Of a DNA stretch of 64,000 nt, positions 12,665 through 23,329 are shown piece by piece. The stretch's first letter is position 1, and the number at the start of each line of letters is the position of its first letter. Origin of the DNA: Diplocarpon mali (taxonomy: Eukaryota > Ascomycota > Leotiomycetes > Helotiales > Drepanopezizaceae); the NCBI GenBank assembly GCA_024741835.1, contig JAENRP010000030.1, positions 1 to 64,000 of the forward strand, written 5' to 3'. Under the pieces are notes generated by a model, which was given only the letters and a program-made list of their open reading frames with translations, did not search any database and was not told the DNA's origin. The position numbers and the translations under genes were made by a program.

Positions 12665-12745
12665 GCCTCTGTAGCTCAATGGTAGAGCGCGTCACTAGTA
12701 CTAAGCGAAATGACGAGGCTGCCGGTTCGATTCCGTCCAGAGGCA
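12665..12745 (+). tRNA. tRNA-Thr (anticodon AGT) with a 9-nt intron
   Basis: A cloverleaf can be folded by hand. Acceptor GCCTCTG (12665-12671) pairs with CAGAGGC (12738-12744), with discriminator A. The D arm is GCTC/GAGC. The anticodon stem CGTCA/TGACG (12690-12694 and 12711-12715) carries AGT at 12697-12699. Nine extra bases (ctaagcgaa, 12701-12709) follow position 37, the canonical nuclear tRNA intron site. The T loop TTCGATT is standard. The T stem GCCGG/CCGTC has one C-T mismatch, so a damaged copy is possible. Confidence 0.85.
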
Positions 12746-13288
12746 GGGTATAACTCATTGCCCGGGGTTTAGTGGTGTCCGCTCATCGTTATTTTTGATC
12801 TCGATATTGACAGGCGTTTTTCTGAATGTTTTCCGGCTCGATCAGCGAGGCTGTGGGACTTCGTCACCTGCACGTTCGATTTTGGCGTGTCTCGCATTTA
12901 TTCTAAATGCGACGCAGGTATATTGATAATCTAAGTGCTTGCTGATTGACGAATGTTCAGAACGTGCAGGATTAACACCGTTTTGTCAGAAAGTTTTGTT
13001 AAAAAGAGATTTGAACTAGAGCTGCCAAGATCTAGCGATGGTCTCACGAGCTGTACTATCGAGCAGCTCAGGTCAACATTCTGCAGCAAAGCCCAGCTAC
13101 GCAGCCATCTACCACAATCTAGTAGCATATTAATTTGTTGCGACAAACACTAGCGCCTCGAAGAATAACCCTAATCCGAAGCATCTGTCCCGAAAGCATC
13201 CCAACCCATCTCCGTCGCATAAATGTTTTTTCCAACCGCCTCCTTTTCAAAGGTCCCATATTCCAAGCCCAGCACATATCAAGCCAGC
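12746..13288. other. Spacer between tRNA and lectin gene
   Basis: Open frames of up to 71 codons overlap on both strands at 12931-13153, but none shows family features. This is probably intergenic and includes the 3' flank of the minus-strand lectin gene. Confidence 0.4.
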
Positions 13289-14811
13289 TTAAACAATGCT
13301 ATAACTATCCGCTGCCCCAGAACAGGTCGTCTGTTCCAGCTTCGCGCCCTTCGGAACGAGGCACACACTCCCATCGCCATTCTGCGGCGCAAGCGTAACC
13401 ATATCCCCGCCCCCAAAGCCAAACAACTGGGAATTCGTCGTCCCACCCTCCCCATCCGCTCTCCCACCACAAGAGAAAAGCAGCGCCTGATCGCCAGCGG
13501 CTCGCCTGGCATCAAAGTTCAGACACCCCTGCGTCAGCGAGCTCACAACTAGTGTTGCGTTCACGGCATTGTTGTGCTTGCCTTGGGTGATGAGGTCGAA
13601 CTTCTCGTTGGCGGAGCCGATGCAGGGCTGGACGGCGACGGGGATCAGGTTCTGACGGAAATCGCCTGCGGTAGGATCAATGACGAGGCACTGTCCGTCG
13701 GCGGATTTTAGGGAAACGGATGAGAACGCTCGTATTGCGGTGTCGTCGCGCTGGTTGGATTCTGCTGCGGCTGAGGGCTGGAGTATTCCTCCTGCGCGGG
13801 AGACTGGAAAGGGTGTGGTGGGATTCGTGTTTATGATATTGCTGATAACTCCTAGGGAGCTGGCTGCGGATGCGCCGACAGTTTCTGAAGATACACTGGA
13901 GTCGGCATCGGTGGCCGTTGCGATTGCTTGGGGACCACATTGACTTGCGACTCTGGTGATACGCTTTGAACTTGCAGCTGGAGCAGGTGTTGCCGTGGCA
14001 GATTCCATCGCGGGGGTTAACCCGTGAGTCAAAGATGTGACCGACTTGGAAGCCAATGCACCTCCTAGTGTTGATGTTGCTGTGCCTCCAAATGTGAATG
14101 ATTGGGCGGCATTTCCCCCTTCGCACGGAGCCTGATCAAGAACATTATTTGCGGTGACTGCTAGACATGTCCCTGCTGCGTTCTCGGGCTCGAATGCTAG
14201 CGGGCCTGCACCGCCTGCAAATCTGAATAGCTGGGACTTCGTCACACCACCGCCTGTTCAATCAGGTTAGTTTATAGTCTGATACCGAGATCATCCAACT
14301 AACTCCCATCAGCTCTTCCACCACAGGAGAACATGATGACTGTGTTCCCAGTTGCTCTGCGAGGATCAAAATTCGCACATGCTTGAGTCTAGGCGAGTCA
14401 AATTCGCTCGCGCAAATGAAGGGATATTCCTACGAGAGTATTGACAAGCAGAATGGAGCCAGATTGATCATTGTGTTTTCCCTGAGTGATAACATCCCAT
14501 TTCTGACCTGCACTATCATCACAAGTCGCTACCTGAATCGGTGTCAGATTCGCTCGGAAGTCTCCTGACAGCTCGTTAATGAAAAGACACTTCCCATCTG
14601 AGGTCTGGCAGTCGTTAGTGTAATCTTGACGAATAAATCAGCGGGGTCTTACTTTTATCTCGCTATCTAGAAATGCCCGTATAGCTGTATCGTCTTTCCG
14701 CTGTGCTTCTTCGAAAGCTGCTTGGTTCAAAGAAGTGATAACTCGTCTTTCAAGAGGCGAAGCATGCAACAATACCACCGAAGTAAGGAAAATAGAGAAT
14801 GATACAATCAT
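13289..14811 (-). CDS. Secreted protein with two ricin-type beta-trefoil lectin repeats
   Basis: Four exons: 14811-14653, 14604-14434, 14388-14304 and 14253-13289, giving 459 aa. Every junction has GT..AG and keeps frame. The chosen ATG gives a signal peptide (MIVSFSIFLTSVVLLHA). Two homologous units follow. Unit 1 (about residues 54-195) has DGKC, GDFRANLTPI, VITQGKHN and NFDPRR. Unit 2 (about residues 322-459) has DGQC, GDFRQNLIPV, LITQGKHN and NFDARR. An Ala/Ser/Thr-rich linker separates them. Each unit is preceded by a DDTAIRAF leader. The spacing of Cys pairs and the QG/NFD motifs match ricin-B-like carbohydrate-binding domains. No catalytic toxin domain is present. Likely an extracellular lectin; its sugar is unknown. 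Confidence 0.83.
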
Positions 14812-15813
14812 CCCGAGTAAATCGAATGTAAATGATCTCGGCAAAAGAAGGTAGTCTGCACAGAAGTTGGATATGAAAAAGGAGGCAAATAGGAGCAATA
14901 GAATTGAACTATATGGAGAGACTTGCGATACAGGCAACAAAAAGCGGGATATATAGGAACTCAACATCCCAGGCCGTCAGCATGTAGGCCGATGCTCCGC
15001 GGCAAAGGAGCAAAGCACTTAGACCATTTCTACGGAGTTTCATGGCGCACCCATTCATACCGAGCAGATCCCAGAAATACTTCTTCGGTTTTTGCGATTG
15101 CCCGGCGACTGTGATCAACCCCGTCCTAAACTAGGCGCAGCAATGAGAGTATCTTGAAACCTGGAAAGCGTGCAGCCCTCCTCTGAAGTCGCTGTTGTCG
15201 CTCGCTAACCGAGGAACAAGACATCTACTCAGGGGCACGGCGGCGTGGGATGATCTCGAAGCTCCGCAAGCCCTGGAGGGTCTGCAAGGAGTGTTACCAG
15301 CACTGGTCCGTGAATTGCTTGCCTGTTATTCTGCCAGGAACGAGCTTGTTTGTGCTTGAAACTGCTCGAGTTCTGGATAGCCGCATCTGGTGTTCCCTTG
15401 GCATTTTGATCCGGCGGGAACGGCCTTACGTGACAGCGGCTAAAGAGCTGAATACGATGTTTAGATTATTGAGTATGGCCATTGCTGTGTTTTGGGCCAA
15501 ACGACACAACCCGGCATAACAGCCGAAACAGAGCGGCTCGAGATGTCTACCCCGAATCAGTAGTAGGAACTGCACGGCGCATCGCGGTGCAACAAAGAAT
15601 TGTTGACCTGAAATTAGGGGCCAGTCCCTTCGTCTTATTATTCCGGCGTTTGGATATGCAAAGATCCATCCTGCGCATTTACCGCAATAGGTGTTTCGTG
15701 ATGTCCGTGTTACCTGTCAAGTAGCTTGTCGACCGGAAGCAAATCTGGGCAGCGATACTGAATATGCAATCAGAATCACCGGCATGATATGAAGGCTTAC
15801 AGTCATCTTGCCC
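14812..15813. other. Spacer between lectin and PEX11-family gene
   Basis: About 1 kb with overlapping open frames (longest 89 codons, 15250-15519 plus strand) and none recognisable. It serves as the lectin promoter and the 3' flank of the PEX11-family gene. A relic is possible, but nothing supports naming one. Confidence 0.4.
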
Positions 15814-16718
15814 TCAAGCAGCTGCCGCCCAGGCACTCTTGACTTTGGTCCATCCGATATACGACATCAATGCCCCAATAATTCCATCAGTTATCATCCC
15901 ATTTTCGGAGGCCCAGTGCACAGCCAACGGAGTATAAGCAAGGTTCATCAAAACCGACTTCCTCCAGGCCGCTCTTTCAGAGGCAAACTCCTTTCTCTCA
16001 GCATCACTAATACCCGCACTCGTTGCCGCCTGATTTCTCGCCAATCGAAGTTGTCTCGCTCGATACAGCCTGACATGCTCCATCAGAACGAATGCCAGGA
16101 ACATCTTCATGCTGATCTTTGCCCATCTCTTGATGTCCGCTGGTGCCCAGCCCTTGAGAACACCCTTCCCAGCAAGAAAGTAGATATTTTCGTGGAAATA
16201 GTAGAGTCCCAGAGTCAGAGTTTGTGTGTAGGTGATCGCTCGTAAGAATCCGTCTTTGGGAGAACTGAGGTATTGTCTCTTTGCCATTGTGTACACGCCT
16301 AGCATTCCCCAGAGCCTTGTGAAAGTCCGGAAATCCGAGCACAAAGAAGCCAGAGTTTTCGCTCCAGATTCGAGGTCTGCGAGCTTGAGAAACGCTTCGG
16401 AGCTTTCCTTCAGATTTGCGGCGGACGGGTTACCGCGAGCGAGGGCTTTGAGTTGGAGTTTCTCAAGCTTGGGAATTTGGGAGCCGACTAGGAAAAATCC
16501 GTACCCTGTGCACGGATTCATACAGTCAGCATTCAATCAAAATGTCGAGAACTAGAAAAGCATGGGGTAATGTAAGCTGGCTCACCGACTAGAGTAAGGG
16601 TCGCATCTATTCCAGTCGATGTGGAAAGGATCTTGGACATTCTCGCTAACCTCTCATCCATCACGGGGCTGAGAAAATAGCCTGGCGCGGTAGGGACTGA
16701 AGACTTGTCTGAAGACAT
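15814..16718 (-). CDS. PEX11-family peroxisomal membrane protein
   Basis: Two exons, 16718-16586 and 16505-15814, joined across an 80-bp intron (GTGAGC..CACAG) that rejoins VG with YGFFLVGSQIP. The product is 274 aa, a normal length for fungal PEX11/PEX11C-type proteins. PEX11-like content includes an N-terminal helical region with RMSKILSTSTGID, the FRTFTRLWGMLGVY core, and YYFHENIYFLAGKGVL followed by the hydrophobic C terminus IGALMSYIGW. Family members sit in the peroxisomal membrane and promote elongation and division. The start lies in good context, with a stop upstream in frame. I cannot tell which paralogue (PEX11A, B or C) it is. Confidence 0.85.
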
Positions 16719-17029
16719 CGTCGTAATTATTTTGTTGCACAGATCTGTTAAGAGGTGTGATATCTTTGTACAGGAGAAATATACAAGAGTTGGGGAAAGC
16801 TACCCCTAAAAATTGTGGGGGGAGTGCTAACGAATCATCTCACCTGTGAGCTTTCTGGCCGAGGCAAAGCTCGAGTCATGAAGTTATCTATTCATAGACA
16901 TGTTCGACAGAGTCTATGAAGCACGTAGCTTTTCCGCATATGAGACATAATTTAATTCCAATTATTTTCTTGCATCGTCTACAACATCAATAGGTAGATT
17001 ACAAGAGCACCCACCGCTCGCTTTGACCA
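16719..17029. other. PEX11-family gene upstream region
   Basis: About 310 bp of moderately AT-rich DNA with no reading frame of interest. It presumably contains the promoter of the minus-strand PEX11-family gene. No clear TATA element was seen. Confidence 0.4.
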
Positions 17030-17447
17030 TTAAGCTTCCGAGTCGTCCCAATCGTTCCAGAGAACTCTCTGCAGACCCAAATTGACCCGAACAGCGTCAT
17101 GCATGTATGCATCCTTGGGTACATCAATGAAATCGATTGAAGTTTCTGGGGCCGTGCTTCTCTTGACGGTAGTTAGGGCTGAGTGCTTTCTGATGCCACG
17201 AGTACTGTTCCATCAAATCAAACTCAAAAAGAATGCGCATATACTCATCGTCAGAGGGGCGAGGAACCACTAGAGTTCTTTTGAAGTTTCCGAGTTTACG
17301 AAGACGAAGGTTGAGAGAAAGCCTACCTATTTCAGCTGCTCATTCCACGGGATGCTCGACCTGCAAATTCTCGTTAAAATTCAGTAAACCGAGAAGTGGG
17401 CTATATCGAGAAGGACGGACTGCTATTGCATCAGCTTTCCCTATGCT
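17030..17447 (-). pseudogene. Broken unrecognised gene, C-terminal part
   Basis: The minus strand keeps one coding-like frame for about 110 codons: SPLLGLLNFNENLQVEHPVE, a stop (TGA, 17340-17342, where TGG would give Trp), then AAEIGRLSLNLRLRKLGNFK, RTLVVPRPSDDEYMRILFEF and DLMEQYSWHQKALSPNYRQ. A frame change near 17115-17125 leads to IDVPKDAYMHDAVRVNLGLQ, with RVLWNDWDDSEA before a natural-looking stop at 17030. Residue composition is protein-like throughout and the only stop is a G-to-A change. I do not recognise the family. No convincing start or upstream exon was found. Confidence 0.5.
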
Positions 17448-18996
17448 TCACCATAGGTTAAAAGTAGGTAGGTGGGTAGCAGCAGACAGACTTAGACCAT
17501 GCAGCGCTTCTTCATGTTTTGACAACACGATGGAACGAGACCACTAATGGCTAGCTCAGAGGCCATTATCGCCGCGGTTTATTTCTGGGCGGTTACCGTC
17601 ATAAGTGATTCGAGTCTGATGGGCTGAGGTTCAGACAGTGCGAATTTCTTTATCTCATCAGTCTTAGCTCCTCGGGCACGTTTGCGAACTATGGAAATGA
17701 AATAACAATCAAGTCTTTGGAGGTTATATTAGACTTGCCGAATTCAAAATGTTCGTCTGCGTCGTTGGCTCAGGACACGAGGTCTGAAGAAGATATTCGA
17801 CAGAGGCCAAGACCTACTCATTCTAGGCATGTTTCGAATGCTCTTTAAGAAGCCGCGTCTATTTTCGTACCTATGTGGAGATTATGAAAGTCTTTAGGAA
17901 GCTTGAAGCGACATCTCTATACCTCTCAAAGATTCGACCTGATTAAGATTCATGGATATTGGTGAGTTCTCTCAGATGAAACAAGGTGCTGGTCTAATTC
18001 TCAGGTGGTATTCACATACCTCACCATAAAGTATCCCTCAAATTTCTCATGCAGTTTCTTCGGTTCTCGGCCATCCTCGGAGCTGAAGTATTGAGAAAGT
18101 AGCCAGCCGCCTCTCGACCAAATCATTCCAAGTGCAATTCTGAGATCTAGGACTCTGTTAGTTCATTCCTCGTCGTTATAATACTCAGATTTTCTTCAAT
18201 ACTATGCAAGCAAAATTTTGCGCTGTAATTAAGCCCAGGTTAGTAGCTGCTTCCACGCTACTTATTTCTTCCAGTTGGGGGGAAGGAATCTTTGGCGCTG
18301 GCTAGGAATCGATGGAGTCAAATGAAACCCCAAATAAAGAGTGGCACCATCAGACTGCAGAAATCTTCGTCGATCTGTGCTGCCTTGTTCTTATTGGATC
18401 CGTGAAGATTTGTTTATAAGGTAGAAGCGGATTTGCAGAAAAGAAATTCAGGTCTTATTCATTCGAGATTAGCCAGTTAGTCTAAATAACCAAGCTTTCA
18501 TCTTATTAGTAAGGAGGTAAGGTAGATAAATAGATATGCAGAGTAGAGGTTAAGGTCGAGACAGAATTTCGGAAGGATAGAGAGATTCTCAAAGACGGAT
18601 TCGACTAAATATCAAATTTCAGTAATATCTGTTAGTTGAGTCGGAATATAACTGGCGGAAAGGGAGAGTGTAAGAGCTATATATATCTTGATATTCTTTA
18701 CCTTCTTAATAAGAGCTCAAATCTGAAGCCTGTTCAGACAGTAGATGAGGACATACCTTGAATACGAACCAGTTTTGATGAGGGAGACGTAGCAGCTCAA
18801 ACGAAGATTTGCTATTAACAGAAATACCTCACAAGGTATTAAGAACGACAGTATCGATGACAGCGAGTAGAAGAGAGGAAAAGCAAGCTATATAGAAGTA
18901 CGTGCGAAATTCATGATGTGCTATGATGGCAAGACCAGCCTTCTACCAAACTGATGTCGGTGGGCTGAGGTTGGGAGGAAGTGAATCTGCCCGAAT
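17448..18996. other. AT-rich gene-free DNA
   Basis: About 1.5 kb dense in stops in all frames, with RIP-like TA-rich composition. No family, tRNA or repeat that I can pair within the window was seen. Confidence 0.4.
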
Positions 18997-19560
18997 TTAG
19001 CAAGAATTCTCAGGGGCAAGATCCAGGCTGTCTACGTCACGAGTACTACACGAGTTCATTAGCCAGCCCCCGAAAATAGTTGCGAGTGAACGTCTGTTTA
19101 TATCAGATAAGAATTGAATTTTAGAAATCGGCCAAAATGGAACGAGGCCATAGGGCATACCGACACACGACTTTCTCCAGGTTTTGAGGCATACCTGCCA
19201 CTTCAACAGGCGAAACTCCTCTTCTACACTAGACCACCTATCTGGTGGTAAGATACTCACATTAATTCAAATACTTGGCGCTCTTAGACATAGATTCATA
19301 CAGATTGGTATATCAGAAGTAGCTCGAAGGGCTCAGTTGCTACTATGATCGTGTTACTTTATCACCTTTTGTAATATCATCAATAATAAATAAAGTTTCC
19401 ATTTCTCAAAGTCAGCGTACAAAACGAGCAAAAGCGGTATGGGTGAATCTGTATGCGATATGCGTGTGTGCCTTATGGCCTCATGTCACTTTAGTCGATC
19501 CCAATGATGGATCCCGGATTTTATTGGAAAAAAACGTCTTGGCATGGATTTCAACTTCTT
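18997..19560 (-). repeat. Dispersed coding-like repeat R2, copy a
   Basis: Minus-strand text FRLLKWQVCLKTW (about 19180-19215) and GHKAHTHIAYR (about 19450-19490) recurs, diverged, at 45770-46215. The open stretch at 18997-19260 encodes 87 residues without a recognised domain. It is interpreted as a decayed member of a small gene or transposon family. Confidence 0.4.
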
Positions 19561-19965
19561 CCCCAACACAGTAGGTGTATAAAGACTGACGAGGCAAAAG
19601 ACAAGAGTTGCGTTCAATAGGATCCGATTGTGTGATGAAGTGCAATCAGTTCTCAATGGCGTCATCAGCTTTCTCTCGCTGCTAGCGTAGGAACTTATGA
19701 TAAGAGGGAAGTCATACTCAGATACCAAAATCCTACCTAAACGATGACAATCCTTGCTACGCAATCGGGACTTATAGCTAGTCCCAATAGGGCTAGCATC
19801 TTTGGGCATATCGCAAGACCTGCGATAGGGAACCGGAATGTCACAATACCAAGGACACAGCGTATGTTCTTAGAAAGTCAAAAGACAAGATCGGACTTCC
19901 AATCGGTTCTTGGGAGCTGAACTAATCGGCGCTCTCTCTAGTGCTATTGTCAGCGACTGTAATTA

Positions 19966-20106
19966 CTTCGTCGCAGGCGTAATAAACACTGTATCAGTGT
20001 CGATTCCCGGGGGAAGGGGGCGGGATGGCGGGGAGATTGACAATGAGTTTGCAAGGTTAGATAGCCAGGAACTCGTCCTGGAGGTGTTATGACGCCTGCG
20101 ACGAAG
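19966..20106. mobile_element. 141-bp inverted-repeat element, MITE-like
   Basis: A perfect 15-bp inverted repeat, CTTCGTCGCAGGCGT at 19966-19980 and its complement at 20092-20106, is extended inward by a further imperfect 8-9 bp. It encloses GC-rich DNA unlike the AT-rich surroundings. The size and termini suggest a miniature inverted-repeat transposable element. No clear target duplication is visible, so a hairpin of another origin remains possible. Confidence 0.5.
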
Positions 20107-21082
20107 AAAAAGGGTCTAGTGCTTAAAAACCACGATCCTATGCGGACGAAAATAAGGGATAAATTACAAATCCTGGGTGTCAAGTAAGTTGGGCTAGTGG
20201 AGCCATGTCGCCAAGAAGTCCGTAAATTGAGATTGAGATACCTGGTATGGTAGGAATTGACGCCCACTTTCTGAAAGGGTCGAGTCTTGGAACAAGCTGC
20301 GGTTCTAGCAACAAAGTTCTGAAAAAACCCTCTCGTAGATTCGTCACGATATCTCGAAATTAATGACCCTTTTCCCTTGTTCCCTAGGGGCTGCTAGCTT
20401 GGTACCAAGCTTTGTAACCGAGAATAAACAGATATAAATAAATAACGAATCGCTTAACGGTATCTTTGTCTCCGAAATCCCGATGTCGTTTACAAGGGCT
20501 TGAGCACGTCTCTTCCTTTCCTCTTGTAGGCATTAATTCTACGCGGAGATCAATCCCTGCCCAGCTCCTGAAAATTCCTGCTGAATTGTTTACACAGTAC
20601 ATAGTCCCTTGTCACTCGAAGCAGTGCGAAATAGTGGCGAAAGACCTACAGTGCCGAAAGCTTATCGAGCCGACGTTTTCCACTAAAATAACTCAGGCAC
20701 AGGTCTAATGGTCCTACTACGTCCTCATGAGCCATATCCAACTTCCTTATGTAGGTAGTGGAAGAGAGTTTCCTCAATCCTGCTCCAAACGCTGTCCAAA
20801 AACGCGGAGGCCTAGCATTTTACTAGGCTAGGATGTTGTAAAAAAAAATTCAAGATCCGCAACTCTTATCGACAGCAAGGGCTTCCAGAAATACCATGTC
20901 AATCATTGACTTATCGGTGCGGCTGGTAGATTGTACTTAAGAGACTCTCCATCTTCTCTGATCTGCTCTCATCATAACATAACAGCTCTACTCTACAGAC
21001 AACCACTTCTCATCACAGCACTCTCGCTACAGCACTCTCTACACTATAACTTTCCTACTCACAGATTTAAACCAACGTCACC
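20107..21082. other. Spacer upstream of the proline-repeat secreted protein
   Basis: Mixed-composition DNA with frames of up to 80 codons (20466-20708), none recognisable. The last 150 bp are pyrimidine/CA-rich (CTCT, CACTCTC) as in many fungal 5' leaders, and probably form the promoter and leader of the next gene. Confidence 0.45.
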
Positions 21083-21781
21083 ATGCTCTCCAAACTCAAT
21101 CTCGCCGTCGTCACTATGATGGGCGCGTCTGCCGTCGCAGCCTCCCCTGTCGGAGTAAATTCCCCCCTCGTTCCAGCTTCCCCCCTCGTACCAGCTTCCC
21201 CCCTCGTACCAGCTTCCCCCCTCGTACCAGCTTCCCCCCGCGTACCGGGCTCCCCCGCTCCGACCCCCACTGCCAAATCTGCAGTTGGAGATCATTACAG
21301 ATGGAAGGTCGAGCACTATAAGAAACCTCAGGATAAATCTGGAAATACTCGTGAGAAGCCTCCTTTCTTCAGCCAGCTCAAACCTCTAACAGACTTTCAG
21401 ATTTCGAAGTCAAAGGAGAGGCTAATGGAGATCTTCCTGCTTTCGATGCATTCTGCTACGTGTCTGCTGACACTGGAGCGCAACATGAATTGAGTTCATG
21501 CTTTGTGGACAATCCCAGTATTAGCCCGGAGGTTAAAGCAAAATTGGCAGCGGATGGGTCCACCGACTTCATCCAAGTCGAGGTGAATTTCCAAAATCTC
21601 GAACTTCAGGTCACGTAAGTTTTCTCCACATAACCTCTTTTAGTCTACCTTTGTGAAGGGTTGGAACTTTTGACTCATTATACATAGTCCCGATGCCGTC
21701 AGCTACCAAGCCAAAGCCACTCCTCCCAACAACTCGGACGAAGGCTTCGTCATCGTCCCTATTCCCGACGAAAAGCAATGA
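21083..21781 (+). CDS. Small secreted protein with tandem SPLVPA repeats
   Basis: Three exons, 21083-21350, 21401-21614 and 21688-21781, give 191 aa. Intron 1 has GTGAGA..TCTAACA..TTTCAG and intron 2 has GTAAGT..CATAG. Both keep frame. The N terminus is a signal peptide (MLSKLNLAVVTMMGASAVAA), then about five SPLVPA hexapeptides encoded by near-perfect 18-bp repeats, then a non-repetitive domain with FDAFCYVSADTGAQHELSSC, FVDNPSISPEVKAKLAADG and FVIVPIPDEKQ at the end. Two cysteines could form one disulphide. The ATG sits in CACCATGC, a good fungal context. I do not recognise the domain. It is a candidate secreted or cell-wall-associated protein. Confidence 0.8.
21158..21250 (+). repeat. 18-bp tandem repeat encoding SPLVPA
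   Basis: About five units of CCCCTCGTACCAGCTTCC run head to tail. The middle three are identical, the first has one change, and the last is degenerate. The unit length is a multiple of three, so copy-number change alters protein length without shifting frame. Confidence 0.9.
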
Positions 21782-22360
21782 AGGGCTGGCAGTTGTTCGA
21801 ATATGGCTTCTAGGATTGGGGGAGAGAGGGGAAAGTGCTTGACTTATACTAGCACCGGGGCGAAGTAATAATCTGCGAGCCTAAAATAATCTGTTTTTGC
21901 CTCGGCTCTGTTATGAGCTTGTCGATGGCAAATGACGCGGTATTATGTGCTTTCCAGCGATTGGCGGAATATCTTTCCCGGGGTGTTATGGAGTCTCGCA
22001 GTAATGTGTTAAGGCGAACCTGTGGCTTTTTATTGTTTGTTCTATATGACTAGCACCCTAATACATTGTCATGGTTCGTGTATTCTGAGATTTCGAGTGT
22101 GTTTGTCTACCTAAATTTACTTCTCCGACCCCATCATCTCCCCCGTCTCCCCAAACCCCTCGATCTGCATTGTATCTTCAATCCCTCTTTTTTAACAATC
22201 TTATTTTTCCCCACACTAAAAGGCAGTTGGGCTTAGATGTTGAGGTATAGAGTCGAAGATGACATGGGAAAATATATTCTGTATACGGAGAGGGACAATG
22301 TGACAATCTTCCTGCGTGGCTTTCTCCGTGATCACAATCAGTATCCGGAAAATAAGCAGT
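21782..22360. other. 3' flank and spacer
   Basis: Downstream region of the secreted-protein gene. No gene-like frame was recognised. T-rich runs near 22185-22210 could belong to a 3' end, but no terminator can be assigned. Confidence 0.35.
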
Positions 22361-22977
22361 TGGCCTGATCTTGCCTTCCTCGACCGCCCCGGGTCAATCG
22401 AGATCATATGTATTTTCTGCAGGATGATGTAAACCCTCTAATGAAATCACGCAGCCTTTCTGGGACGAGCACGGCAAAGTCTACTTACCTCTCAACCGCA
22501 GTCCAGGTAACCTCAAAAGAAAAGACTTCACGTAGTGGAGATCTCTCTCCCCATACGTCGGACTCTCACGTCGTCAGTCGTAAAAAAAATATCTTGAAGC
22601 AGCCGCTAAAGAAATGGAAGTAAGATTTCACAAAAGAGGGGTTGAAGCCGGACTGGACTGAGAATAGTATGCGACTTCCAAGTCTCTGCAGTGATTGAAA
22701 GGAGTTGACCGAGTACAAACACACAACTAATAATGATAAATCAGTGTTAGTCTCTGGCCGGCCGGCCAAAATGGCTCTATATCAACGGCGAGTGCTATAA
22801 TCTGAGGTTTCCGGAAGCTCCGAATATGCTGCTGCGGCGCCAAGCGGCTTTTGAGCAGACAATCTCAGTAATAGTGGATTTCGAGGCCAAAAAGCTGGGG
22901 TGTGAAGCTGGATGGGTGTTGTGGTGGAGCACGCATTCTTTTACCGGCATTGAAATTGCACTTACGCCAAAGGGAAG
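22361..22977 (+). pseudogene. GH43-like glycoside hydrolase relic
   Basis: Fragments in different plus-strand frames read like a fungal GH43 enzyme: WPDLAFLDRPGSIEI near 22361, similar to the WSDPVYFDxPGID region; PFWDEHGKVYLPLNRSPG near 22455, similar to the FWDDDGKVYL segment and a later SPGNL motif; and WLYINGECYNLRFPEAPN, LLRRQAAFEQTISVIVDFE and EAGWVLWWSTHSFTGIEIAL at 22769-22970, resembling the C-terminal beta-sandwich (LRLYGxPYNL..P.LFLRKQ). The last fragment ends at a good donor (GTGAGT, 22978). In-frame TAG and TAA near 22534-22575 and frame changes show it is dead. Family members cut xylan or arabinan. Confidence 0.5.
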
Positions 22978-23329
22978 GTGAGTCACAGTGAAAACGCCAA
23001 CAGATACATATCCCTGACGACTTCGATGTACATATAAAGCATTCCTGAGCGATAGAGGGGAGGATGCGGATATTCTTGATTGAGACTTGAATAAGCAGAT
23101 ATTTCCTCTCAAAGAAAGGCTATTACAGCCGAGGTCTTAAGTCTTTGAATAAAGTGCCGCCGATTGAGAAACCAGTTCTTGGGGCTCTATATAGACAAGA
23201 TGCTTTTGAAATCGTGATGAATGTCTTGATTCGCGTGCTTTCAATATCTTATTTTTGAAAAGGTATAGAAATCGGAGAGTGGATAGATTCTTGGGGTTCT
23301 CTATGCAGCATTTAATAAGGTCACTGATA
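22978..23329. other. Spacer between GH43 relic and retroposon
   Basis: This may contain the last decayed piece of the GH43 relic (EDADI near 23060) after an intron-like stretch. Otherwise no feature was recognised. Confidence 0.3.

Noticed and set aside
13677..14126. 149-codon minus-strand frame inside the lectin gene
   Set aside because: Out of frame with the spliced lectin reading, which has signal peptide, repeats and correct splice phases.
15808..16342. Long plus- and minus-strand frames over the PEX11-family gene
   Set aside because: Overlap the PEX11-type frame; composition and lack of motifs mark them as shadows.
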